Origin: Paraburkholderia fungorum
GTDB taxonomy: Bacteria > Pseudomonadota > Gammaproteobacteria > Burkholderiales > Burkholderiaceae
Direction: 5' to 3'
Assembly: GCF_003610895.1 (NCBI RefSeq)
Contig: NZ_MCAS01000027.1
Coordinates: 32,000-95,999, forward strand
Length of the DNA stretch: 64,000 nucleotides
Positions 25,575 through 33,896 of the stretch are shown piece after piece. Made by a program: the position numbers and the translations under genes. Numbering within the stretch: position 1 is the first letter of the stretch; every line of letters starts with the position of its first letter. The notes beneath the pieces were generated by a model that made no database searches, was not told the origin of the DNA, and worked only from the letters and a program-made list of their open reading frames with translations.

Positions 25575-26879
25575 ATGGCAATCGATAAGCGGGTTATCCG
25601 CCGCGTTGCGTTCGCGAGCGTGATAGGGGCGACGGTCGAATGGTATGACTTTTTCCTGTACGGCGTCGTGGCGGGCATCGTGTTCAACAAGCTTTACTTT
25701 CCCGCTCACGATCCGCTTGTCTCCACGATGCTGGCCTATGCCACGTTCGCCGTCGGCTTCGTGACGCGGCCGCTCGGTGGCGTGATTTTCGGTCACTTCG
25801 GCGACAAGGTCGGACGCAAGTCCGCCTTGATCTGCACGCTCATCATCATGGGGATTTCGACGGCCGGCGTCGCCTTCGTGCCGACCTTCGCTCAGATCGG
25901 CATCTGGGCGCCCATTCTGCTGCTCGCGTTGCGCGTGTTGCAGGGTATCGGGCTCGGCGGTGAATGGGGCGGCGCGGTACTGATGGCCTATGAATATGCA
26001 CCGCCGAACCGGCGCGGCCTGTACGCAAGCTTGCCGCAGATCGGCTTGTCGATTGGCCTGTGCCTCGCGTCGGGCATTGTCGCGGGCATTTCCCGGCTGC
26101 TGCCGGAAGCGGCATTTCTCGCGTGGGGCTGGCGGGTCGCGTTTGGCGCTTCGCTGCTGCTCGTGGTGCTCGGTCTCTACATTCGCCTGAAGGTAATGGA
26201 AACGCCCGAGTTTCTCGCGCTCAAGCGCAATCGCCGTGACGTGAAAATTCCATTCGTCGACATGCTCACGCGCTATCGCAGTTCGGTGTTGCTCGGCATG
26301 GGCGCACGCTGGATCGACGGGGTGTTCTTCAACATCTTTGCGGTGTTCATGATCGGCTATCTCACGCAGCGTCTTTCGATGAGCCGCACGGAAGCGCTCA
26401 CCGGCGTGATGATCGCGGCGATGGTGATGTGCTTCTTCATTCCCTTCTTCGGCCGGATGTCGGACCTGATGGGACGCGCACGCGTGTATCGCTGGGGCTC
26501 GCTGATTTGCGGTGTCTCGGTGCTGCCGGCGTTCTGGTTGATGGAGACGCAGGCCGGCAACACGCTGGCCGTCTGGCTCGGCGTAGTGATTCCGTTCGGC
26601 ATTTTCTACGCGATGGTCTACGGTCCGGAAGCCGCGCTCTTTGCCGAGCTGTTCGATCCGGAGGTGCGCTATACCGGCATCTCGTTCGTGTATCAGTTCT
26701 CGGGCATCTTCGCGAGCGGCCTTACGCCGATCATCGCGACGGCGCTGCTGCGTCTCGATGGCGGCAAGCCCTGGTATGTGTGCGGCTACGTGATTCTGTC
26801 GGCGCTGCTCTCGGCGTGGGCGGCGCGCGCGATGGAGAGGCGCACAAAACCCTTCGACGAAATGGCAACCGTGCGTTGA
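25575..26879 (+). CDS. iseU: MHS-family MFS transporter, probable isethionate importer IseU
   Basis: 434 residues from the ATG at 25575, which has GGAGGAGG 5 bases upstream. VIGATVEWYDFFLYGVVAG (helix 1), TRPLGGVIFGHFGDKVGRK (loop 2-3) and LLLALRVLQGIGLGGEWGGA are typical of metabolite:H+ symporters such as ShiA, ProP and KgtP. It follows the GMC gene by 218 bases on the same strand, with no terminator seen between them. Import of isethionate is inferred from this pairing and from the reported IseU of C. necator. A related organic acid or a betaine is an alternative. Confidence 0.72.
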   Translation: MAIDKRVIRRVAFASVIGATVEWYDFFLYGVVAGIVFNKLYFPAHDPLVSTMLAYATFAVGFVTRPLGGVIFGHFGDKVGRKSALICTLIIMGISTAGVAFVPTFAQIGIWAPILLLALRVLQGIGLGGEWGGAVLMAYEYAPPNRRGLYASLPQIGLSIGLCLASGIVAGISRLLPEAAFLAWGWRVAFGASLLLVVLGLYIRLKVMETPEFLALKRNRRDVKIPFVDMLTRYRSSVLLGMGARWIDGVFFNIFAVFMIGYLTQRLSMSRTEALTGVMIAAMVMCFFIPFFGRMSDLMGRARVYRWGSLICGVSVLPAFWLMETQAGNTLAVWLGVVIPFGIFYAMVYGPEAALFAELFDPEVRYTGISFVYQFSGIFASGLTPIIATALLRLDGGKPWYVCGYVILSALLSAWAARAMERRTKPFDEMATVR

Positions 26880-26959
26880 CGGCGAGACCCGCTCGGGAAA
26901 TATGGACACAAACGCCACCTGAGCGCCACCTGAGGCGCGCCATTTTGTTTATAATAAAA

Positions 26960-26976
26960 CGGAACAAAACGTACCG
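26960..26976. promoter_or_regulatory. Copy of the shared 17-bp motif upstream of the cobS-like gene
   Basis: CGGAACAAAACGTACCG matches the xsc palindrome at 13 of 17 positions. It ends 56 bases before the GTG start of the cobS-like gene and follows an AT-rich stretch (TTTATAATAAAA) that could form a -10 region. Confidence 0.6.
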
Positions 26977-27032
26977 AAAATGGTAATTCGATGGCGTCGA
27001 CCTGACATTCCCGCAGCGGGGAGGAGCATGAA

Positions 27033-28022
27033 GTGACTGATATCGTGACTGGCAAACCCGACAGAATGGTCGCAGTACGAACCGTTTTCGGCATTGATTC
27101 CAGCCTGATGGTGCCCGCCTTCAGCGAGCGTGACGACCACGTGCCGGAGATTGACGAGGTCTACCGCTTCAATCCGGAAGTAACGCTGGCGATTCTGGCC
27201 GGCTTCAGCCGGGATCGCCGGGTGATGGTGCAGGGTTTGCACGGCACGGGAAAGTCCACGCACATCGAACAGGTTGCGGCGCGCCTCAACTGGCCATGCG
27301 TGCGCGTCAATCTCGACGGCCATATCAGCCGTCTCGATCTGGTCGGCAAGGACGCGATCGTGGTGCGTGACGATCTGCAGGTCACCGAGTTTCAGGAGGG
27401 GATCGTGCCGTGGGCCTTGCAGCGCCCGGTCGCCCTGATCTTCGACGAATACGACGCGGGGCGCCCGGACGTGATGTTCGTGATCCAGCGCATTCTCGAG
27501 CGCGACGGCAAGTTCACGCTGCTCGACCAGAATCGCGTGATCCATCCGCATCCGTATTTCCGCATGTTCGCCACCACCAACACGGTGGGGCTGGGCAATC
27601 TGAACGGCCTGTATCACGGCACGCAGGTGCTCAATCATGCGCAGATGGACCGCTGGAACGTGGTGGCCACGCTCAACTATCTGCCGCGCGCGGAGGAGGC
27701 GGGCATCGTGCTCGCGCGCGTCCCGGAACTCGCCGGCGCCGCGGGGCGCGCGCTGATCGAATCGATGGTGAGCGTGGCTGAACTCACCCGCAAGGGTTTC
27801 GCGAGCGGCGACCTGTCGACGCTCATGTCGCCGCGCACGGTGATCAACTGGGCGGAGAATTGCCAGATTTTCCGCGATCCCGCGATGGCGTTTCGTCTGA
27901 CCTTCCTGAACAAGTGCGACGAAGCCGAGCGCTCCATCGTGGCCGAGTATTTCCAGCGCTGCTTTGGCACCGAGCTCGAGGCCGCCGCCAGTCCTGAAGA
28001 CCACGCAGCGGGTAGCCGCTGA
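27033..28022 (+). CDS. CobS-like AAA+ ATPase (MoxR/CobS group)
   Basis: 329 residues from GTG at 27033 with GGGGAGGAG 8 bases upstream. An ATG at 27028 is out of frame and hits a stop at once. Walker A GLHGTGKST is at about 68-76, NLDGHISRLDLVGKDAIVV follows, and Walker B VALIFDEYD is at 133-141. These match CobS, the AAA+ motor of aerobic cobaltochelatase CobNST. The gene shares one base with the CobT-like gene. No cobN and no other corrin gene is nearby. With the promoter motif and position between iseU and pta-xsc, a chaperone role for a sulfonate enzyme is an inference. Confidence 0.88.
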   Translation: MTDIVTGKPDRMVAVRTVFGIDSSLMVPAFSERDDHVPEIDEVYRFNPEVTLAILAGFSRDRRVMVQGLHGTGKSTHIEQVAARLNWPCVRVNLDGHISRLDLVGKDAIVVRDDLQVTEFQEGIVPWALQRPVALIFDEYDAGRPDVMFVIQRILERDGKFTLLDQNRVIHPHPYFRMFATTNTVGLGNLNGLYHGTQVLNHAQMDRWNVVATLNYLPRAEEAGIVLARVPELAGAAGRALIESMVSVAELTRKGFASGDLSTLMSPRTVINWAENCQIFRDPAMAFRLTFLNKCDEAERSIVAEYFQRCFGTELEAAASPEDHAAGSR

Positions 28023-29797
28023 TGACGCTGGATATGCAGGCGGCCCAGCACGAGCAGCAGGCGCAGCGGCAAGCGACGCTGCGCGCGGAACAGCGCGAGG
28101 CGTTATGCGCCGCGGCCGTGCGCGCGCTCACCGGCGACGCCGCCTTGCATTATCGCGAAGGCCGCTTGTGCCGCGATCTGCGGCCTGTGCCTCTGCACGC
28201 GCCGCATTTGCGTACCGACCCGCAGGAGGACGATCTCGCGTCCTTGCGAGGGGCTGCCGATGGCGCGGCGCTGCGGCTCATGCATTCCGACGCGGCGCTG
28301 CACGCCCGGTTGTGCCCGACTGATCCCGTCGAGCGGCTGGTTTTCGAACTGCTCGAGCAGTTGCGCTGCGAAACCCGGACGCCGCCCGGCATGCCGGGCC
28401 TCGTGCAGAACCTGCGTGATCGCTTCGAGGCCTGGTCGCGGGCTTTCTATCGCTCGGGGCTCGCCGAGGACCATCTCGGCATTCTCCTCTACACGGTCGC
28501 GCAGATTGCCTGGTCGCGCCTGACGGGCTGGCCTGTGCTCGAACAGACCGAGGGCCTGATCGAAGCCACGCGCGCGGCGATCGTGCCGGTGCTGGGCGTG
28601 TCGCTGGCGGGCCTGCGCCGGCATCGGGCCGAACAGGACGCGTTCGCTGTCCATGCGCTCGAACTGGCGAGGCGGGTGGCCGAAATGATCCGCGCGGCCC
28701 GTGCCGACGCGCTGGATGGCGCACAGGACGATCCTCAGGAGAACGACGGGAAAGCGCCGCGCACGGCATTCTCGCTCTGGTTCGACGTCGAGGACGACGA
28801 GTACAAGGACATGGCCGTGGCGCTGAGCGGCCAAAGCCGGGTGCTCGAGGCATCGGAACAGGGCTATCGCGCCTATACGACGCGCTACGACCGTGAGCTA
28901 TTCGCCGGCACGCTGGTGCGCAAGGCCTTGCTTGGCGAGTTTCGCGAGCGGCTCGACGAACGCGTCGCCGCCCAGGGCATCAACGTGGCGCGGCTTGCTC
29001 ACGCGCTGAAGGCCGCGCTGGCGATACCGCAACGCGATGGCTGGTCGTTCGACGAAGAGCATGGCCGTATCGACGGGCGGCGGCTTGCGCAACTGGTGAG
29101 TTCTCCCGCAGAACGGCGTCTGTTCCGGCTGGAGCGGAATACGCTCATGGCGGACTGCGTGGTCGGTTTTCTGATCGACTGCTCGGGCTCGATGAAAGCG
29201 CACATCGAGCCGGTGGCGACCATGGTGGATATCCTCACACGCGCGCTCGACCAGGCCGGCGTGACCACCGAGGTGCTGGGCTTCACCACCGGCGCCTGGA
29301 ACGGCGGCCGGGCCCGGCTCGACTGGCTGGCGCAGGGCAGGCCGCATCATCCGGGCCGGCTCAACGAACTGTCTCATCTGGTGTTCAAGGACGCCGGGCG
29401 GAACTGGCGGCGCGCCCGCGCCGATATTGCCGCGCTCTTCAGAGCGGAACTGTTTCGCGAGGGCGTGGACGGTGAAGCGGTCGATTGGGCCTGCGGGCGT
29501 CTGCTCGCCCGTCCCGAGGCGCGGCGCATGCTGATTGTGATTTCGGATGGCAGCCCCATGGACAGCGCGACGGGCCAGGCCAACGACGCGTTCTATCTCG
29601 ACAACCATCTCAAGGCCGTCGTGGCGCGTCATGAAGCTTTGAACGACGTGGAGGTGCTGGGTCTGGGCGTCGGGCTCGATCTCAGCCCGTACTACCGCCG
29701 CTGTCTGGCGGTGGACCTCTCCGTGCCGCCCGACATGAAGCTGTTCGCGCAGATTGTGGGGTGGATGAGCGCGCGCGGGCAGGGCGGCCGGCGGTAG
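28022..29797 (+). CDS. CobT-like protein with C-terminal VWA domain
   Basis: 591 residues. The N-terminal two thirds are helical and charged, with an acidic stretch DDPQENDGKAPR near residue 240. The C-terminal third is a VWA domain with the MIDAS motif DCSGSM at about residues 386-391, followed by later metal-site residues in SDGSPMDSAT. This layout is that of CobT, the partner of CobS. The start codon shares its first base with the cobS-like stop, so the two are translationally coupled. AAA+/VWA pairs (NorQ/NorD, CbbQ/CbbO, MoxR/VWA) activate or load metal into client enzymes. The client here is unknown. Confidence 0.85.
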   Translation: MTLDMQAAQHEQQAQRQATLRAEQREALCAAAVRALTGDAALHYREGRLCRDLRPVPLHAPHLRTDPQEDDLASLRGAADGAALRLMHSDAALHARLCPTDPVERLVFELLEQLRCETRTPPGMPGLVQNLRDRFEAWSRAFYRSGLAEDHLGILLYTVAQIAWSRLTGWPVLEQTEGLIEATRAAIVPVLGVSLAGLRRHRAEQDAFAVHALELARRVAEMIRAARADALDGAQDDPQENDGKAPRTAFSLWFDVEDDEYKDMAVALSGQSRVLEASEQGYRAYTTRYDRELFAGTLVRKALLGEFRERLDERVAAQGINVARLAHALKAALAIPQRDGWSFDEEHGRIDGRRLAQLVSSPAERRLFRLERNTLMADCVVGFLIDCSGSMKAHIEPVATMVDILTRALDQAGVTTEVLGFTTGAWNGGRARLDWLAQGRPHHPGRLNELSHLVFKDAGRNWRRARADIAALFRAELFREGVDGEAVDWACGRLLARPEARRMLIVISDGSPMDSATGQANDAFYLDNHLKAVVARHEALNDVEVLGLGVGLDLSPYYRRCLAVDLSVPPDMKLFAQIVGWMSARGQGGRR

Positions 29798-29828
29798 CCG
29801 CCCTCGCGGCCCGCCGAGCGCGAATGGG

Positions 29829-30866
29829 TCACGACGCGAGCGGTGTGGTGTGCGTATCCAGCGGCGTTGCCGCAGTTTGCGCCTGCACGGCGGTCACCGC
29901 GATCACATAGTAGATATCGTCCGCGCTGCAGCCGCGCGAAAGATCGTTGGCAGGCTTTTTCAGGCCTTGCAACAAGGGCCCGATTGCTTTCGCATCGCCA
30001 ATCCGTTCGGCCAGCTTGTAGCCGATATTGCCGGCTTCGAGGCTCGGGAAAATCAGCACGTTGGCGTGTCCTTGCACCTGCGAGTGCTCGATCTTGCGCA
30101 TGGCGATCTCGGAGACGAGGGCCGCGTCCAGTTGCACGTCGCCGTCGATCGCCAGATGCGGGCGCGCGGCTCTCACCTGGCGCGTCGCTTCCACGACCTT
30201 GTCGACCGCCGCGTGCCGGGCGCTGCCGCTGGTCGAGAAGGACAGCATGGCCACGCGCGGTTCCTCCATCAGCAGGCTTTGCGCGCTGTCGGCCGCGGCC
30301 ATCGCAATCTGGGCCAGCTCGCCCGCGTCCGGGTCCACCACCAGTCCGCAGTCGGAGAAGATCAGCCCGCCTTTGAGCGTGTGGAACGGCTCGCACAGCA
30401 TCATCAGAAAGAAGCTCGACACCAGCTTGAACGAAGGATGGATGCCGATGATCTGGATCGCGGTGCGGACCACGTCGGCGGTCGTGTGGACGGCACCCGC
30501 CACCGAACCGTCGGCATGACCGAGCCGCACCATCAGGTTGGCGAAACAGAGGGGCTTGAGGACTTCCTGTTTCGCTTCCTCCAGCGTCATGCCTTTTTTG
30601 CTGCGTAGTGCGAAGAGTGCGTCGGCAAACGAGGGGGTAAGCGGCGAGGTCTCGGGATCCACCCGCTCCATGCCGCTCAGATCGATGTTGTGTTCGGCAG
30701 CGGCCGCGCGGATGCGCTCGTTCGGGCCCACCAGCACGATGTGGGCGATGCCCTCACGCGTCGCGCGTTGCGCGGCTTCCAGCATGCGAGGATCTTCCGC
30801 CTCGCACAGCACGATGCGTCTTCGCGAAGTGCGGGCGCGTTCGATGATGCGATTGATGGCTTTCAT
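29829..30866 (-). CDS. pta: Phosphate acetyltransferase
   Basis: 345 residues, the short single-domain form (PTA_PTB only, without the DRTGG regulatory part). EDPRMLEAAQRATREGIAHIVLVGPNERI near residue 23, NLMVRLGHADGSVAGAVHTTADVVRTA near 130, and VAMLSFSTSGSARHAAVDKV near 215 are family blocks. It converts acetyl phosphate and CoA to acetyl-CoA plus phosphate. It lies just downstream of xsc, which makes the acetyl phosphate, a pairing well known in sulfonate degraders. A terminator-like hairpin lies between xsc and pta, and the ribosome site is weak. Confidence 0.93.
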   Translation of the reverse strand: MKAINRIIERARTSRRRIVLCEAEDPRMLEAAQRATREGIAHIVLVGPNERIRAAAAEHNIDLSGMERVDPETSPLTPSFADALFALRSKKGMTLEEAKQEVLKPLCFANLMVRLGHADGSVAGAVHTTADVVRTAIQIIGIHPSFKLVSSFFLMMLCEPFHTLKGGLIFSDCGLVVDPDAGELAQIAMAAADSAQSLLMEEPRVAMLSFSTSGSARHAAVDKVVEATRQVRAARPHLAIDGDVQLDAALVSEIAMRKIEHSQVQGHANVLIFPSLEAGNIGYKLAERIGDAKAIGPLLQGLKKPANDLSRGCSADDIYYVIAVTAVQAQTAATPLDTHTTPLAS

Positions 30867-30890
30867 GGCACAGGGCGGCAGTCACGGTTG

Positions 30891-30930
30891 AAAAAGGCCG
30901 GAAACGGCAGGGGACATCCCGTTTCCGGCC
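30891..30930 (-). terminator. Stem-loop with U-tract between xsc and pta
   Basis: Read on the minus strand, GGCCGGAAACGG (12 bp) pairs perfectly with CCGTTTCCGGCC around an 11-base loop and is followed by TTTTT. It has all marks of a rho-independent terminator, yet stands between two genes expected to form an operon. It may attenuate pta or stabilise the xsc message. Confidence 0.75.
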
Positions 30931-30985
30931 CGCCGGCCGGGAGGCAAAGCACGCCTCGCAACCGGACCTTCAGACAACGGACAGA

Positions 30986-32788
30986 TCAGACATAGTCCTT
31001 GTACTTGTCGAGCAGACGGACCGGCTTGGCCAGCGCATCGCGGCGGAACGGATCGCCGAGCTCGCGGGTGCACATGATCTCGATGATGGTGGTCTTGCCG
31101 TGGTTCATCTGCGCATCGATTGCACGCTTGAGGGCCGGGCCGACGTCCTCGAGACGGTCCACGGTGACACCCTCGGCGCCCATCGCGCGCGCGATGCCCG
31201 CGAAGCTCTGGTTGTCGAGTTCACCGGCGACAAAGCGGCGGTTGTAGAAGTCGACCTGGTTTTTCTTTTCCGCACCCCATTGCCGGTTGTGGAAGACCAC
31301 CGCGGTAACCGGAATGTTGTGACGCACGCAGGTCATGGTTTCCATCAGGCTCATGCCCCACGCGCCGTCGCCGGCATAGGAGACCGCCGGGCGATGCGGC
31401 GCCGCGACCTTGGCGCCGATGATGGTGGGGAACGCGTAGCCGCAATTGCCCCAGCTCATCGCGGCGAAGAAGCTGCGCGGCTTGTTGAAGCGCAGGTAGC
31501 TGTTGGCTACCGAGTTGATGTTGCCGATGTCGGTGGAGACCATCACGTCGTCCGGCATGGCTTTTTCGAGTTCGCGCAGCACCTGGCGCGGGTGCAGATA
31601 GTTGCCGCCGCCGGGCGTGCGCTCGCCTTTTTGCTCCTCGATCATGTCCATGCTGTAGGGGTCGCGCTCATGCGTCCAGCCATCCAGCTCCTTCTCCCAT
31701 GCGGCCTTTTCGGCGGCGATTTCGCCGGCGCGTTCTTCCCGCGAGGCGTCGCAGACGAGGGTGCGGCCTGCCAGGCGCTGCGTGAGTGCCACCGCGGCAG
31801 CCTTGGCGTCGCCGCAGATGCCCACGGAGATCTTCTTCACGAGGCCAAGCATTTTGTGGTCGGCATCGATCTGGATGATCTTCGCGTTCTGCGGCCAGTA
31901 ATCCATGCCGTGCTGGGGCAGCGTGCCGAACGGTCCCAGCCGCGAACCGAGTGCGATCACCACGTCGGCGCGCTGGATCAGCTTCATGGCTGCTTTGGAG
32001 CCCTGATAGCCGAGCGGGCCACACCACAACGGGTGGTTGGCGGGGAAAGAGTCGTTGTGCAGGTAGCTGTTGACGACCGGTGCGCCCAGGCGCTCGGCCA
32101 GCGCCTTGCACTCTTCGATCGCGTCGCCCATGACCACGCCGCCGCCGGAGATGATGACCGGGAACTTCGCCTGGGCGAGCAGTTCGGCCGCTTCGTCCAG
32201 ACGTTGATCGCCGCCGGGGCCGCGGTCGAGGCGCTGCGGTTGCGGAATCTCAGCCTTGATCTGGCCGTAGAAGTAGTCGCGTGGAATGTTGAGCTGGGTC
32301 GGGCCCATCTCGGCCAGCGCGCGGTCGAAGCAGCGGCCCGTGAACTCCGCCATGCGCGCGGGATGCGTGACGTGGCCCTGGTACTTGGTGAACTCCTGGA
32401 ACATGGGGAGCTGTTTCGCTTCCTGGAAGCCGCCGAGACCAATGCCCATGGTGCCTGCTTCGGGCGTGATCATGACGACGGGGCTGTGTGCCCAATAGGC
32501 CGCGGCGATGGCGGTCACGCAATTGCTGATGCCCGGGCCGTTCTGGCCGATCACCACGCCATGGCGGCCCGATACGCGGGCATAGCCGTCGGCCATGTGG
32601 CCGGCGCCCTGTTCATGCACCACGGGGATCAGACGGATGCCGGCGGGCGCGAAGATGTCCATGGCGTCCATGAAGGCCGAACCCATGATGCCGAACATGT
32701 CGGTCACGCCATTCGCGGCCAGGGTTTCGACGAAAGCTTCCGACGGGGTCATGGCCTGCGGGCCGCTGATGGGGGTGTGATCGCTCAT
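30986..32788 (-). CDS. xsc: Sulfoacetaldehyde acetyltransferase
   Basis: 600 residues, the full size of Xsc. The ThDP-enzyme N-domain shows VVHEQGAGHMADGYARVSGRHGVVIGQNGPG, with the conserved Glu of HEQGAG. The C-domain has GDGAWGMSLMETMTCVRHNIPVTAVVFHNRQWG, the ThDP-Mg motif GDGx(24-27)N. Xsc cleaves sulfoacetaldehyde with phosphate into acetyl phosphate and sulfite, the common exit for taurine, isethionate and sulfoacetate. CGGAGA precedes the ATG. Two copies of a palindromic motif lie upstream, so it has its own promoter, 187 bases after tauC. Confidence 0.95.
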   Translation of the reverse strand: MSDHTPISGPQAMTPSEAFVETLAANGVTDMFGIMGSAFMDAMDIFAPAGIRLIPVVHEQGAGHMADGYARVSGRHGVVIGQNGPGISNCVTAIAAAYWAHSPVVMITPEAGTMGIGLGGFQEAKQLPMFQEFTKYQGHVTHPARMAEFTGRCFDRALAEMGPTQLNIPRDYFYGQIKAEIPQPQRLDRGPGGDQRLDEAAELLAQAKFPVIISGGGVVMGDAIEECKALAERLGAPVVNSYLHNDSFPANHPLWCGPLGYQGSKAAMKLIQRADVVIALGSRLGPFGTLPQHGMDYWPQNAKIIQIDADHKMLGLVKKISVGICGDAKAAAVALTQRLAGRTLVCDASREERAGEIAAEKAAWEKELDGWTHERDPYSMDMIEEQKGERTPGGGNYLHPRQVLRELEKAMPDDVMVSTDIGNINSVANSYLRFNKPRSFFAAMSWGNCGYAFPTIIGAKVAAPHRPAVSYAGDGAWGMSLMETMTCVRHNIPVTAVVFHNRQWGAEKKNQVDFYNRRFVAGELDNQSFAGIARAMGAEGVTVDRLEDVGPALKRAIDAQMNHGKTTIIEIMCTRELGDPFRRDALAKPVRLLDKYKDYV

Positions 32789-32814
32789 GGACTGTCTCCG
32801 ATGTTTAATGAAAC

Positions 32815-32831
32815 CGGAACAATTTGTTCCG
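32815..32831. promoter_or_regulatory. 17-bp perfect palindrome upstream of xsc
   Basis: CGGAACAATTTGTTCCG is perfectly symmetric about its central T. It starts 27 bases upstream of the xsc ATG. Size and symmetry suit an IclR-type operator. Related copies lie at 23640, 26960 and 32895. Confidence 0.65.
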
Positions 32832-32894
32832 AAAAGTAGTTATCTAAAATGTAGAGCATGCACCGGGGATGGTCAATAGGTTGTGACAAATAAA

Positions 32895-32911
32895 CGGTAC
32901 GTTTTGTCTCT
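32895..32911. promoter_or_regulatory. Second copy of the motif upstream of xsc
   Basis: CGGTACGTTTTGTCTCT matches the reverse complement of the cobS-upstream copy at 14 of 17 positions, with the first 13 identical. It lies about 107 bases before the xsc ATG, so the xsc promoter would be flanked by two sites. Confidence 0.55.
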
Positions 32912-32975
32912 AAAAATTATTGGCCGGGTGCGGGGATACGAAAGGCACGCCGCTGGATGGCGGCCGCGCCGACGC

Positions 32976-33896
32976 TCACACCCTGCCTTTCCACGGCACC
33001 AGTACGCGTTCGAGGTGGCGCATCAACAGGTCGAAGCACAAGGCAAAGAAGCCGATCACGATAATTCCCATGATCACCACGTCGCTTGCGAGAAACTCCG
33101 CGGCGTTGAGCACCATGAAGCCGAGGCCGCTGGTCGACGCCACCATTTCCGCGGCAACCAGCGTGGTCCAGCCGACCCCGATGCCGATTCGCATACCCGT
33201 GAAAATCTCCGGCAGCGCGGATTTCAGAATCACGTACAGCACTACCTGCGTGCGCGAGGCGCCCATCGAATAGGCCGCGTGAATCTGCTCGATCGACACG
33301 GAACGCACGCCTGAGCGGGCCGCGATGGCGAGTGGCGCGAAGATGGCGAGGTAGATGAGAAACACTTTGGAGAATTCGCCAATGCCGAACCAGATGATGA
33401 TGAGCGGCAAATAGGCGAGCGGCGGCAGCGGCCGGTAGAACTCGATAGGTGGATCGAAGATGCCGCGTGCAAAGCGCGAGACGCCCATCATCACGCCGAT
33501 TGGAATCGCGGTCACGCAGGCGAGCGCGAAAGCGCCGAACACGCGCAGCAAGCTGATGCCGGTATGTTGCGCGAGCGTGGAGTTGGCGAAACCTTCCGTG
33601 GCCACGAACACAAACTTGGCATACACCGCTTGTGGCGACGGCAGAAAGAGCGGCTTGATCCAGTGCAGGTTCGTCGCGGCAAACCATAGTCCGACGAATA
33701 CCGCGACTGTCGCGAGGCTCGTTACGATGCTGCTGCCGTGGCCGGGTACGCCGAAGGTGTCGCCTGGGCGCGCCGGCTTCTTGGCGAGAAGCCGGGGACG
33801 CTGGCCTGGAGTGCGGGGTGGTTGGACAGGCATGCCGGTTCCCAATGGGACGTCATGGCCGCGTGCAAATGCCGGGGCCCGTTTTGAACTAAACAT
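32976..33896 (-). CDS. tauC: Taurine/sulfonate ABC transporter permease
   Basis: 306 residues with an unusually long charged N-terminus (about 60 residues), then six hydrophobic segments. The EAA-type loop SIEQIHAAYSMGASRTQVVLYVILKSALPEI, which docks on the ATPase, is clear. It belongs to the SsuC/TauC permease group. The start has GAGGTGAC upstream and overlaps tauB by 8 bases. It is the last gene of tauABC and is followed by xsc on the same strand. Confidence 0.88.
   Translation of the reverse strand: MFSSKRAPAFARGHDVPLGTGMPVQPPRTPGQRPRLLAKKPARPGDTFGVPGHGSSIVTSLATVAVFVGLWFAATNLHWIKPLFLPSPQAVYAKFVFVATEGFANSTLAQHTGISLLRVFGAFALACVTAIPIGVMMGVSRFARGIFDPPIEFYRPLPPLAYLPLIIIWFGIGEFSKVFLIYLAIFAPLAIAARSGVRSVSIEQIHAAYSMGASRTQVVLYVILKSALPEIFTGMRIGIGVGWTTLVAAEMVASTSGLGFMVLNAAEFLASDVVIMGIIVIGFFALCFDLLMRHLERVLVPWKGRV

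Noticed and set aside
27033..29797. Calling the CobS/CobT pair a cobaltochelatase for cobalamin synthesis
   Set aside because: No cobN or other corrin genes in the window, and the context and promoter motif link the pair to sulfonate genes. The family names are kept only as 'like'.
30896..30930. Reading the xsc/pta hairpin as a REP-type repeat element
   Set aside because: No second copy of the stem was noticed in the window, and the U-tract on the minus strand fits a terminator better.
31100..32839. 579-codon plus-strand frame opposite xsc
   Set aside because: No known domain, and the composition is that of an antisense shadow. Xsc on the minus strand is complete.
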